Part shown: one piece after another, positions 1-7,910 of the stretch | Layout: every line of letters starts with the position of its first letter | Numbering within the stretch: the stretch's first letter is position 1 | DNA from: Erythrobacter aurantius | Lineage (GTDB): Bacteria > Pseudomonadota > Alphaproteobacteria > Sphingomonadales > Sphingomonadaceae | Assembly: GCF_023823125.1 (NCBI RefSeq) | Contig: NZ_CP090949.1 | Coordinates: 2,876,001-2,940,000, forward strand | Direction of reading: 5' to 3' | DNA: 64,000 nt | Made by a program: the position numbers and the translations under genes | The notes under the pieces: generated by a model | The model's input: only the letters and a program-made list of their open reading frames with translations | Databases searched by the model: none | What the model was told of the DNA's origin: nothing

Positions 1-1
1 C

Positions 2-415
2 GTGTTGTCGGAAGCGGAATTCACGCAAATGAAAGCGCGGATCCTCGCGAATGATCCTCCCGCCGAAGGCGCCCCAGCAACATCACCTACTTGGGTTCTG
101 GTTAACAGTAACGGTGGAGGCTGGGATCAATACGTCGACCGCCGGTCAATCCGCATGATATCCAATGGCTATAAGCAAGCCTGGGTACGAAACGACTTCG
201 GCAGGCCAAACAGGCATGGGGACACCAGCAGAAGGAACCTCTCAGAATTCGACTGCGCCATGGGACGATTTCGCCACCTTGAATCAGTCTACTACCAAGG
301 GGAGGAGGTCACGACGCAAGATGATCCTTCTTCGGAATGGATAACTGCCTCCCGTATCGGGATTGGGTCCGAAAGAACACTGACCTACGTGTGCGAAGGG
401 AGGCTGGCTGAGTAG
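2..415 (+). CDS. Truncated small protein, SHOCT-like start and surface-adhesin-E-like domain
   Basis: A reading frame runs in from the left edge of the window, so the true start is probably missing. The first residues (LSEAEFTQMKARIL) resemble the SHOCT oligomerisation motif found at the ends of small bacterial proteins. The rest (W-x-Q-Y-V-D-R-R-S-I near residue 41, a W-V-R-N-D strand, E-F-D-C, then R-F-R) resembles the surface-adhesin protein E domain, a short all-beta fold with a conserved Asp-Cys pair. Base composition is lower in GC than the PGC. No function can be assigned; both domain calls are from pattern memory. Confidence 0.4.
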   Translation: MLSEAEFTQMKARILANDPPAEGAPATSPTWVLVNSNGGGWDQYVDRRSIRMISNGYKQAWVRNDFGRPNRHGDTSRRNLSEFDCAMGRFRHLESVYYQGEEVTTQDDPSSEWITASRIGIGSERTLTYVCEGRLAE

Positions 416-740
416 CCACACGCCTGACATAGCCGTGAGAGTAAAGCCTCGGTCTTTAACTCCCTTGAAGTCTAAATTCCTTCCATTTGCGACGTGAATG
501 GCGCCCTGACCCTAAAACCATTGACGCTTCCACCACCCGTTTTCGTTGAAATCATAAATCGCCGGTCGGTGCTTGAGTCCCCCTTTCCGCTGCCAATGTT
601 GCGAAAATTTGTTCGCCTCGTGGCAGGGTTCGTGAAGTGGAGCTAACCTAGCGTCCGCAATGGGGTCGCTAGCGGAACGATCGCCATTTGCTCGAAAGCG
701 TCGCAAGCCCGCCACGACAGGCATCAGTCCAACCCATCGG
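416..740. other. Gene-poor intergenic stretch, nothing recognised
   Basis: This 325-base stretch lies between the truncated gene at the left edge and the stop of the acyl-CoA dehydrogenase gene, which converges on it. It has noticeably lower GC than the downstream genes. No convincing coding frame, tRNA-like fold, IS end or terminator was recognised. The short minus-strand frame inside it (512-724) has no recognisable domain and overlaps no ribosome-binding site worth naming. Confidence 0.5.
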
Positions 741-1883
741 CTAGATCGAACGGCTGATCACTTCCTTCATGATCTCGCTCGTGCCGCCATAGATGCGCTG
801 CACGCGGGCGTCGCGCCACAGTCTCGCGATGGCGTATTCATTCATGTAACCCGCGCCACCATGCAGTTGCAGGCAGGCGTCAACCATCTCCCACTGCATT
901 TCGGTGTGCCACAGCTTTGCCGCGCTGGCTTCGCCCGTGGTCAGTTCGCCGCGCAGGTGGCGGGCAATCGCCCAGTCGAGATGCGCCCAGCCGACCTGCA
1001 ATTTCGCCGCGAGGTCCGCGAGGGTGAACTTGGTGTTCTGGAACTGGAACACGGTGCTGCCGAATGCCTTGCGTTCCTTGGTGAAGTTCACCGTTTCGTC
1101 GAATGCGCGCTGCGCCCCGCCCATGGCGGAAACGGCGATCGAGAGGCGTTCCTGCGGCAATTCTTCCATCAGGTGGATGAAGCCGCGATTTTCCCCGCCC
1201 AGAATGTTTGTCTTGGGCACGCGCACGTCCTGGAAAAACAGTTCGGACGTGTCGGCGGAATGCTGTCCGATCTTGTCGAGGTTCCGGCCCTTTTCGAAAC
1301 CGGGGGTGTCGGCATCGACGAGGATCAGCGAAGTTCCCTTGGCCCCTGCGGTGGGATCGGTTTTCGCCACCACGATCACCACATCGGCGTTCTGGCCGTT
1401 GGTGATGTAGGTTTTCGACCCGTTGATAACGAGGTGATTGCCGTCCTCAACCGCAGTGGTGCGGATGCCCTGAAGGTCGCTGCCCGCGCCCGGTTCGGTC
1501 ATGGCGATGGCGCTGATGATATCGCCGCTGATCATGCCGGGCAGGTATTTCTCCTTCTGCTCCGGGCTGCCGAGCCGCTCGAAATAGTTGACGGTGATGT
1601 CGTTCTGCAGCGTGAAGCCGGCCGAGGTGCCGATATAGGCGAGCTCTTCCGCCAGCACGCAGTTGAAGCCGAAATCGAGGCCGAGCCCGCCGTTCTCTTC
1701 CTTCACCGTGGGGCACAGCATCCCCGCCTCGCCCAGCGCCTTCCAAGCCTCGCGCGGGACGATGCCTTCTTCCTCGTGCTGGTCGAGATAGGGGACCATG
1801 TGTTCGGCGAGCACCTTTCGCACGGTGTCGCGGAATGCTTCGTGGTCTTCGTTATAGGCGGTGCGGTTTGCTGTGTTCAGCAT
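741..1883 (-). CDS. Acyl-CoA dehydrogenase
   Basis: This 380-residue flavoprotein catalyses alpha,beta-dehydrogenation of acyl-CoA thioesters in fatty-acid or branched-chain catabolism. All three domains are present: the N-terminal helical domain, the middle beta domain with the flavin signature AMTEPGAGSD (residues 127-136), and the C-terminal helical domain with LHGGAGYMNE and IYGGTSEIM. The position that carries the catalytic Glu in medium/short-chain enzymes (YEGT) is Gly here. A Glu is instead present in LPQERL (about residue 245), the location used by isovaleryl-CoA and long-chain enzymes, so long or branched substrates are more likely. It lies downstream of the ferredoxin reductase gene on the same strand, about 100 bases away, and may be transcribed separately. 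Confidence 0.93.
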   Translation of the reverse strand: MLNTANRTAYNEDHEAFRDTVRKVLAEHMVPYLDQHEEEGIVPREAWKALGEAGMLCPTVKEENGGLGLDFGFNCVLAEELAYIGTSAGFTLQNDITVNYFERLGSPEQKEKYLPGMISGDIISAIAMTEPGAGSDLQGIRTTAVEDGNHLVINGSKTYITNGQNADVVIVVAKTDPTAGAKGTSLILVDADTPGFEKGRNLDKIGQHSADTSELFFQDVRVPKTNILGGENRGFIHLMEELPQERLSIAVSAMGGAQRAFDETVNFTKERKAFGSTVFQFQNTKFTLADLAAKLQVGWAHLDWAIARHLRGELTTGEASAAKLWHTEMQWEMVDACLQLHGGAGYMNEYAIARLWRDARVQRIYGGTSEIMKEVISRSI

Positions 1884-1981
1884 GGGGGCGTCTCTCTCCG
1901 GTGAGCCGATTCAGGTTGCGGGACGCAACTGGCCTGAGAGCACCGCCGATGTAAAGTGCGAAGAATACGAGGCGCGTGGCC

Positions 1982-2812
1982 TTAGCCCACAAACGCCCGC
2001 TCGATCACGAACTGGCCGGGTTTGTTGTTCGCGCCCTCTTCGAAACCGCGCGCTTCCAGATCAGCGGCGTGGTCCTTGATCATCGCCATCGAACCGCACA
2101 GCATCACGCGGTCTTCCTCGGGGACGAAACGCTGCGGACCCTTCGACTGTTCGAACAGGCGGCCATCGTCGATCAGCGCCTGAATGCGGCCCTGCGTGCG
2201 GAACGGTTCGCGCGTGACGGTGGGGACATAGATCATGCGTTCGCGCTGATCGTCTTCGAGCAGCGGATCGCCTTCGAGCTTGCTTTCCAGCAGTTCGCGA
2301 TAGGCAAGGTCAGCCACGCGGCGCACCGAATGGACGACGATCACTTCCTCGAACATCTCGTAGACTTCGGGATCGCGCACAAGGCTCATGAACGGGGCAA
2401 GGCCGGTGCCGGTCGACAGCATGAACAGCCGCTTGCCCGGCAGCAGCGCGTCGGTGACGAGCGTGCCGGTCGGCTTCTTGCCGAGGTAGATCGGGTCGCC
2501 TTCCTTGATATGCTGGAGCCGCGAGGTCAGCGGGCCGTCCTGCACGATGATCGAAAGGAATTCGAGTTCCTCGGCATAGGAGGGCGAAGCCATCGAATAG
2601 GCGCGCAGCAACGGCTTGCCGTCTTCCTTGGGCAGGCCGATCATGATGAATTCGCCCGAACGGAAGCGGAAAGACGCCGGGCGCGTCATCTTGAGGCTGA
2701 AGAGGTCGTCGTTCCACTGGTGGACGTGGGTGATCGTCTCGACCGAAACGGCACCACTTTCCTCAAAGGCTTCACGGGGTGGAATGGGCGATACGGTGGT
2801 CGTCTCGGTCAA
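1982..2812 (-). CDS. fpr: Ferredoxin--NADP reductase
   Basis: This is a 276-residue soluble flavoprotein moving electrons between NADPH and ferredoxin or flavodoxin. The FAD-binding barrel carries LLRAYSMASPSY, with the R-x-Y-S motif near residues 70-73, and the NADP domain carries MLSTGTGLAPF and VMLCGSMAM. The sequence ends in IERAFVG, the short C-terminal tail typical of bacterial subclass I enzymes. The length matches plant-type bacterial Fpr (about 257-275). It is a plausible source of reduced ferredoxin for the DPOR and COR reductases encoded downstream, but this link is inference; Fpr is also a general oxidative-stress enzyme. Confidence 0.93.
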   Translation of the reverse strand: MTETTTVSPIPPREAFEESGAVSVETITHVHQWNDDLFSLKMTRPASFRFRSGEFIMIGLPKEDGKPLLRAYSMASPSYAEELEFLSIIVQDGPLTSRLQHIKEGDPIYLGKKPTGTLVTDALLPGKRLFMLSTGTGLAPFMSLVRDPEVYEMFEEVIVVHSVRRVADLAYRELLESKLEGDPLLEDDQRERMIYVPTVTREPFRTQGRIQALIDDGRLFEQSKGPQRFVPEEDRVMLCGSMAMIKDHAADLEARGFEEGANNKPGQFVIERAFVG

Positions 2813-2973
2813 AACTCAAAAGCCTCGGTCTTGCGGTTCTGGCGCGAGCGCGCCTTCGGGAATGCGGGAGGGCAAATGGACGTTTCACCGCCGCGCTTCA
2901 AGGTAGTTTAGTGATAAGGGGTGAAAGCGCGCCTTGATCCCGCGCAAAAAGGCGCGCTGCTTTTCGCCCCTGA

Positions 2974-4008
2974 TCAGTTCCACCCGGCCCGGTCGAAAAT
3001 CTCCACCGCCTGGCGCTGGTTCCGCCCGATTTCCGCGGCGTTGAGCGTGTCAGCCTTGAATGTGCCAAGCTGTTCGACCGCCGAATTCGCCTTCAGCCCG
3101 TTAACGGCGGGGTATTCATTGTTGCCATCCGCGAAATACCGCTGCGCGCTTTCGGAAGTGAGATATTCGAGGAAAGCGATGGCGTTGGCGCGGTTGGGAG
3201 CGTTCACCGTCACGCCTGCGCCGCTGATGTTGACATGCGTACCCACGCCGTCCTGATCGGGGAAGATCACGCCGATCGCGTCGAAGATCGCACGGTCCGC
3301 GCCCTCGCCCCCGGCATAGCGCGCGAGGTAATAGGTGTTGACCACGGCGATGCGGCATTCGCCTGCGGCCACCGCCTCGATCTGGGCGGTGTCATTGCCT
3401 TGCGGATCGCGCGCGAAATTGGCGACCACACCCTTGGCCCAGTTTTCAGCCGCTTCGGCACCGCGATGCGCGATGATCGCCGACAGCATGGAGATGTTGT
3501 AGATGTTGGAGGACGAACGGATGCAGATATCGCCGCGCCACGCCGGATCGGCGAGATCGGCATAGTTGGCGAGCCCTTCGGGCGTGCCCTGCTCCTTGTT
3601 GTAGATGATCACCCGCGCGCGGGTCGACAGGCCGAACCACAGCCCGTCAGGGTGGCGCAGATGCGCGGGCAGGCGTTCGTTCAGCACTTCGGAGTCAACC
3701 GGCGAAAGAATGCCCGCTTCCTCTGCGCGCCACAGCCGTCCGGCATCGACGGTGATCAGCAGGTCGGCGGGCGAGAATTCGCCTTCGCTCTGGATCCGTT
3801 CGATCAGCGCATCGGCATCGGCTTCGATCCGGTTGACCTTGATCCCGGTCTGCTCGGTGAAATCCTCATACAAAGCCAGATCGGTGTCGTAGTGGCGCGA
3901 GGAATAGATGTTCACCTCGCCCGCATCGGCGACCGGCGCGGCATCTTCCGCACCCGAACACGCCGCAAGGGCAAACACACCGGCCAAGCCGAGAATCATA
4001 CGCTTCAT
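2974..4008 (-). CDS. fbpA: Fe(III) ABC transporter substrate-binding lipoprotein
   Basis: This is the periplasmic ferric-iron-binding component of an FbpABC/AfuABC importer. From Met at 4008 the protein begins MKRMILGLAGVFALAACSG, a signal peptide with a lipobox (LAAC), so it is probably a lipoprotein; an upstream in-frame ATG at 4026 would add six residues. The mature part has the type II binding fold, starting VNIYSSRHYDTD, and the paired tyrosines in VNTYYLARY that coordinate Fe(III) in this family. The C-terminus (RQAVEIFDRAGWN) is typical. It lies downstream of the ATPase gene, but a Fur-like dyad in between suggests its own iron-regulated promoter. Confidence 0.9.
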   Translation of the reverse strand: MKRMILGLAGVFALAACSGAEDAAPVADAGEVNIYSSRHYDTDLALYEDFTEQTGIKVNRIEADADALIERIQSEGEFSPADLLITVDAGRLWRAEEAGILSPVDSEVLNERLPAHLRHPDGLWFGLSTRARVIIYNKEQGTPEGLANYADLADPAWRGDICIRSSSNIYNISMLSAIIAHRGAEAAENWAKGVVANFARDPQGNDTAQIEAVAAGECRIAVVNTYYLARYAGGEGADRAIFDAIGVIFPDQDGVGTHVNISGAGVTVNAPNRANAIAFLEYLTSESAQRYFADGNNEYPAVNGLKANSAVEQLGTFKADTLNAAEIGRNQRQAVEIFDRAGWN

Positions 4009-4046
4009 GGGATACCTTTCCGTCATTCACGCGCTCTCTGTCCGTT

Positions 4047-4063
4047 TTGCGAATGATTTGCAA
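4047..4063. promoter_or_regulatory. Fur-like inverted repeat upstream of fbpA
   Basis: TTGCGAATGATTTGCAA is a 17-base dyad with one mismatched pair, lying 39 bases upstream of the preferred fbpA start. Its form (TTGCRAAT-x-ATTYGCAA) resembles the alphaproteobacterial Fur/Mur-type box as I remember it. Iron-dependent repression of fbpA is the natural reading; binding is inferred, not shown. Confidence 0.6.
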
Positions 4064-4083
4064 TAGTAGATATTCAGGGCGCC

Positions 4084-5103
4084 CTATTGGTGCGCGAAAG
4101 CCCTGACGCTGCCGACCCGGGGAACGACGCGATACCGGCTGCCCTCAGCCACGGGCGATGTCGTCTGCACCGTCATTTCATCGCCCGATCCATTGCGCAG
4201 CAGCACCCGGCTGGCGACGCCCAGAGGATGCACGTCGCGCACCCACAGCCCCTCGGCATCGGGTTCGCAATCGAGCGTTTCGGCATGGATCAGCAGATCG
4301 AGCGCGGCGGCATCGGGCAGTTCGCCCGCCACGCAGGTAACCGGCCACAGGCCCAGCGGCGTGCGCAAAGCGTCGCCTTCGCGGCTGGCCACCATCACCT
4401 GCGCCCCGCCGAAAATCGCCCCGACAGACGCGGTGGCAGGCCTTTCATGCAGATCTTCAGGCGTGCCGAACTGCACGATCCGCCCTTCTTCCATCACCGC
4501 GATGCGATCACCCACATCCAGCGCCTCTTCGGGATCGTGCGTAACCATCACCGTTGTCGTCCCCTGTTCGCGCAACAGCACGCGGCAATCGCGGCGCAGG
4601 CGGCGGCGCAGCACGATATCGACGCTGGCAAAGGGTTCGTCCATCAACAGCACTTTGGGCCCCGGCGCCATCGCGCGGGCGAGCGCGGCGCGCTGTTGCT
4701 GACCGCCCGAAAGTTCGTGCGGATAGCGCGCACCAAGGCCCGACAGGCCGACCCGTTCAAGCCAGCCGTCCACTTCCCCGCGATTCCCGCGCGGCAGCCC
4801 GAAGCCGATATTGCCCGCGATCGTCATGTGCGGGAACAGCGCGCCGTCCTGAAACACCAGCCCCACGGGCCGCGCTTCGGGTGGCGGGTTTGCCCCCGGC
4901 TGCGCCAGCACATCCCCGCCCACCAGCACGCTGCCGTGCTGCACATCGAGAAGTCCCGCCGCGAGATTGAGCAAGGTTGACTTTCCGCAGCCCGAAGAGC
5001 CAAGCAGGCACGTAATCTCGCCGGTCGGCGCGGTGAAAGACACATCGCGCAGCGCCGTCACATCTCCGTAAGCATGGGCAATATGACGAAATTCGAGGCT
5101 CAC
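4084..5103 (-). CDS. fbpC: Fe(III) ABC transporter ATP-binding protein
   Basis: This 339-residue ATPase energises ferric-iron import. The nucleotide-binding domain shows Walker A GSSGCGKST, the Q-loop, signature LSGGQQQR, Walker B VLLMDEPFA and the H-loop in MVTHDPEEA. A C-terminal TOBE-type regulatory region of roughly 120 residues follows, as in FbpC/AfuC. It is transcribed ahead of fbpA (75-base gap), and its start lies only 29 bases from the divergent permease gene, so the two promoters must overlap or lie within coding sequence. Confidence 0.92.
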   Translation of the reverse strand: MSLEFRHIAHAYGDVTALRDVSFTAPTGEITCLLGSSGCGKSTLLNLAAGLLDVQHGSVLVGGDVLAQPGANPPPEARPVGLVFQDGALFPHMTIAGNIGFGLPRGNRGEVDGWLERVGLSGLGARYPHELSGGQQQRAALARAMAPGPKVLLMDEPFASVDIVLRRRLRRDCRVLLREQGTTTVMVTHDPEEALDVGDRIAVMEEGRIVQFGTPEDLHERPATASVGAIFGGAQVMVASREGDALRTPLGLWPVTCVAGELPDAAALDLLIHAETLDCEPDAEGLWVRDVHPLGVASRVLLRNGSGDEMTVQTTSPVAEGSRYRVVPRVGSVRAFAHQ

Positions 5104-5132
5104 ATGATTGTCCTGATCGGCAAGAAAGACGG

Positions 5133-6821
5133 ATGCGTCCGGTGAGCCGCCTTACGCAATCCGCCCCGTCCGGTGCAAGGCTTGCCGTGCACGCGCCCCT
5201 GATCCGGCTTGATCGCTGGACTTCGGGCGCGCTGGCGCTGGCCGCGCTAGCCGCGCTGCCGATCCTCGCCATTCTGGTTTCCGCGCCCAGCGGCGGGATG
5301 GAGGCGATCGCGCACCTCGCCCGCACCGTGCTGGCGCGGTACACCGGCAATACAATGCTGCTGATGGTGTTGGCCGGGTCCATTGCCGCCATCGTCGGCA
5401 CGGGCACGGCCTGGCTGGTGGCCGCGGCACGTTTTCCCGGACGCCGCCTGTTCGCCTGGGCATTGGTGCTGCCGCTGGCGGTCCCCGCCTATATCGCGGC
5501 CTATATCTATGCCGACCTGTTTGATTTTGCAGGGCCGGTGCAAACCGCCTTGCGCGGCGCGACAGGGTGGGAAAGCGGCGATTACTGGTTCCCCGAAATC
5601 CGTTCGCTGCCCGGCGGCGCATTCGTGCTGGGCATCGTGCTTTACCCCTATGTCTATCTGCTGGCGCGGGCCGGGTTTGCGGCACAAAGCCAAAGCCAGT
5701 TCCGCGCCGCACGCAGCCTTGGTGCGACGCCTTCGCGTGCCTTCTGGCGGGTGGCACTGCCCGCCGCGCGCCCGGCGATTGCCGGGGGACTGGCGCTGGT
5801 TTTGATGGAGGTGCTGGCCGATTTCGGGGTCGCCGAATATTTCGCCATCCCCACCTTCAGCACGGGGATTTTCCGCAGCTGGCTGGCGATGGGGGACAAG
5901 CAGGCGGCGCTGAAGCTGGCGGCGATCATGCTGATTTTCGTGATCGGCCTTATCGTGATCGAGGCGCGCACCCGTTCGGGCCGGACATCGGGCAAGGATA
6001 CGCTGGCGGTCGGGCGGCGGGACGAAGCGTTGATCGCGCTTTCCCCGGCGGGCAAGGCGCTGGCGACCATTGCCTGCGCGCTGCCGGTGCTGCTGGGTTT
6101 CGGCATTCCGGCGGGCGCGCTTTTGTGGATGGCGGGCAGCGATGCCGCTCTCTCCGCGATGGGCGATCTGGCGCATTACATCAGCGGCAGCCTGTGGCTG
6201 GGGATCGCCACCTCGATCACCTGCCTTGCCGCCGGGATCGTGCTGGCCTTTGCCAAGGCTCGCTCGAACAGCTCAGCCACCTCGGCCGCAATCCGGGTTT
6301 CGACCTTGGGCTATGCCCTGCCCGGCGCTCTGCTGGCGGTGGGTCTGCTGGCCCCGCTGGGAGCGGTTGATGTCGGCCTGACGCGGTTTGCCCGCGATTC
6401 GCTCGGCCATACCGGCGGGCTGATTCTGACGGGGACAAGCGTGGTGCTGGTCTATGCCCTTTCGGTGCGGTTCCTGACGGTGGCGTTCAATTCGATCGAC
6501 GGCGGGCTCAGCCGCATTCCACCATCGCTCGACGCAGCGGCGCGTTCGCTGGGCGCGGGGCCGCGCCGGGTGCTGGCGCGCATCTATATCCCGCTGCTCA
6601 GCCCCAGCCTTGCCGCAGCCGCCGCGCTGGTTTTCATCGACACGCTGCGCGAACTGCCCGCGACGCTGATCCTGCGCCCGTTCAACCTCGAAACGCTGGC
6701 CACCCGCACCTATCGCCTTGCAAGTGACGAACGGCTGGTGGAGGCATCCATACCCGCGCTCATCCTGCTGGCGGCGGGCCTGATCCCGGTGCTGTTGCTG
6801 ACCCGCAGGCCGAAATCCTGA
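5133..6821 (+). CDS. fbpB: Fe(III) ABC transporter permease, two-domain type
   Basis: This 562-residue inner-membrane permease has two tandem BPD_transp_1 domains, the arrangement of FbpB/SfuB. About twelve hydrophobic segments are visible. Two EAA-type cytoplasmic loops contact the ATPase: AARSLGATPSRAFWRVALPA in the first half and AARSLGAGPRRVLARIYIPL in the second. The start at 5133 follows an AAGAAAGACGG stretch that could serve as a ribosome-binding site. It is divergent from its partner ATPase and lies directly upstream of bchI, 87 bases away, so the iron importer abuts the photosynthesis cluster. Confidence 0.92.
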   Translation: MRPVSRLTQSAPSGARLAVHAPLIRLDRWTSGALALAALAALPILAILVSAPSGGMEAIAHLARTVLARYTGNTMLLMVLAGSIAAIVGTGTAWLVAAARFPGRRLFAWALVLPLAVPAYIAAYIYADLFDFAGPVQTALRGATGWESGDYWFPEIRSLPGGAFVLGIVLYPYVYLLARAGFAAQSQSQFRAARSLGATPSRAFWRVALPAARPAIAGGLALVLMEVLADFGVAEYFAIPTFSTGIFRSWLAMGDKQAALKLAAIMLIFVIGLIVIEARTRSGRTSGKDTLAVGRRDEALIALSPAGKALATIACALPVLLGFGIPAGALLWMAGSDAALSAMGDLAHYISGSLWLGIATSITCLAAGIVLAFAKARSNSSATSAAIRVSTLGYALPGALLAVGLLAPLGAVDVGLTRFARDSLGHTGGLILTGTSVVLVYALSVRFLTVAFNSIDGGLSRIPPSLDAAARSLGAGPRRVLARIYIPLLSPSLAAAAALVFIDTLRELPATLILRPFNLETLATRTYRLASDERLVEASIPALILLAAGLIPVLLLTRRPKS

Positions 6822-6833
6822 CCTTACCGGCAC

Positions 6834-6876
6834 TGTCAGGACAAATTGTCACCCATACTGTCATGAAACCTTGTCG
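6834..6876. promoter_or_regulatory. Phased TGTC repeats upstream of bchI
   Basis: Four TGTC(A/G) units begin at 6834, 6847, 6859 and 6872, about 12-13 bases apart. The second lies in a perfect 11-base dyad, GACAAATTGTC (6840-6850). TGT at 6834 with TCA at 6849-6851 is a one-mismatch form of the TGT-N12-ACA PpsR motif. The array occupies the expected promoter region of the bchIDO operon and is a candidate regulator-binding site; which regulator is unknown. Confidence 0.4.
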
Positions 6877-6908
6877 AACGCGGGATTAGGGTTCAAAAGG
6901 TTGGGGAA

Positions 6909-7910
6909 ATGGCACGCTTTCCCTTCTCCGCCATCGTCGGCCAGGACGAAATGAAGCAGGCCTTGCTGATTGCTGCGGTTGATCCCAGCGTTGGCGGGGT
7001 AATGGTTTTCGGCGATCGCGGCACGGGCAAAAGCACGGCGGCGCGCGCGCTGGCCAGCCTGTTGCCGCCGATCACCGCCCATGCCGATTGCCCCTATGGC
7101 GGATCGAAAGAGGATGCCGAACGCTATCCCGATGTGTGCGGCGGCGGGCCTTTGCGCAAACGCCCGGTACCCTTCGTGGACCTGCCGCTGGGCGCGACGG
7201 AAGACCGCGTGATCGGTTCGCTCGATCTCGAAAAGGCGCTGCGTTCGGGCGAAAAGGGGTTCGAGCCGGGCCTGCTGGCCAAGGCGCATCGCGGGTTCCT
7301 GTACATTGACGAGATCAACCTGCTCGAAGATCATCTGGTAGACCTGCTGCTCGACGTGGCGGCATCGGGTGAAAACGTGGTGGAGCGCGAAGGGCTTTCG
7401 GTGCGCCACCCGGCGAAGTTCGTGCTGATCGGCAGCGGCAACCCCGAAGAAGGCGAACTGCGCCCGCAATTGCTCGACCGGTTCGGTTTGTCGGTGGAGG
7501 TGCGCACGCCCGAAGCGATCGAAACGCGGGTTGCGATCATGAAGCTGGTCGCCGCAAACGAACGGGATCCCGAAGCTTTCGCGGCGCAATGGGCAGCGGA
7601 GGATGAGAAAATCCTCAAACAGGTCGCACGAGGGAAGGCGCGGCTGGCCAAGCTGGAACCGGACGAGGAATTGCTCACCGATGCGGCGCATCTGTGCCTT
7701 GCGGTGGGGGCGGACGGCCTGCGCGGCGAATTGACGTTGATGCGCGCCGCACGGGCTCTCGCCGCGCTGAAAGGCGCGCGCAGTGTAAAGCGCGAACATC
7801 TGATAGCGGTCGCTCCTTCGGCGCTGCGGCACAGGCTGCGGCGCGACGTGCTCGACGAAACCGGATCGACCGCGCGCATCACCCGCGCCATCGAAGAGCT
7901 GTTCGGGTGA
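6909..7910 (+). CDS. bchI: Magnesium chelatase ATPase subunit I
   Basis: BchI is the AAA+ motor of Mg-chelatase, which inserts Mg2+ into protoporphyrin IX at the first committed step of bacteriochlorophyll synthesis, acting with BchD and BchH. The 333-residue sequence has Walker A GDRGTGKST (residues 35-43), Walker B FLYIDEINLL (about 130-139) and the sensor region GSGNPEEGELRPQLLDRFG. The length is standard. It heads bchI-bchD-bchO, with the bchD start overlapping its stop by three bases. The phased TGTC repeats upstream are the likely control region. Confidence 0.97.
   Translation: MARFPFSAIVGQDEMKQALLIAAVDPSVGGVMVFGDRGTGKSTAARALASLLPPITAHADCPYGGSKEDAERYPDVCGGGPLRKRPVPFVDLPLGATEDRVIGSLDLEKALRSGEKGFEPGLLAKAHRGFLYIDEINLLEDHLVDLLLDVAASGENVVEREGLSVRHPAKFVLIGSGNPEEGELRPQLLDRFGLSVEVRTPEAIETRVAIMKLVAANERDPEAFAAQWAAEDEKILKQVARGKARLAKLEPDEELLTDAAHLCLAVGADGLRGELTLMRAARALAALKGARSVKREHLIAVAPSALRHRLRRDVLDETGSTARITRAIEELFG

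Noticed and set aside
660..1904. A 414-codon plus-strand frame opposite the acyl-CoA dehydrogenase
   Set aside because: Shadow frame with no domain; the opposite strand encodes a complete family member.
1914..1930. Short GTTGCG-GGA-CGCAAC hairpin between fpr and the acyl-CoA dehydrogenase gene
   Set aside because: Only a 6-bp stem with no T-tract on the transcribed strand; too weak to call a terminator.
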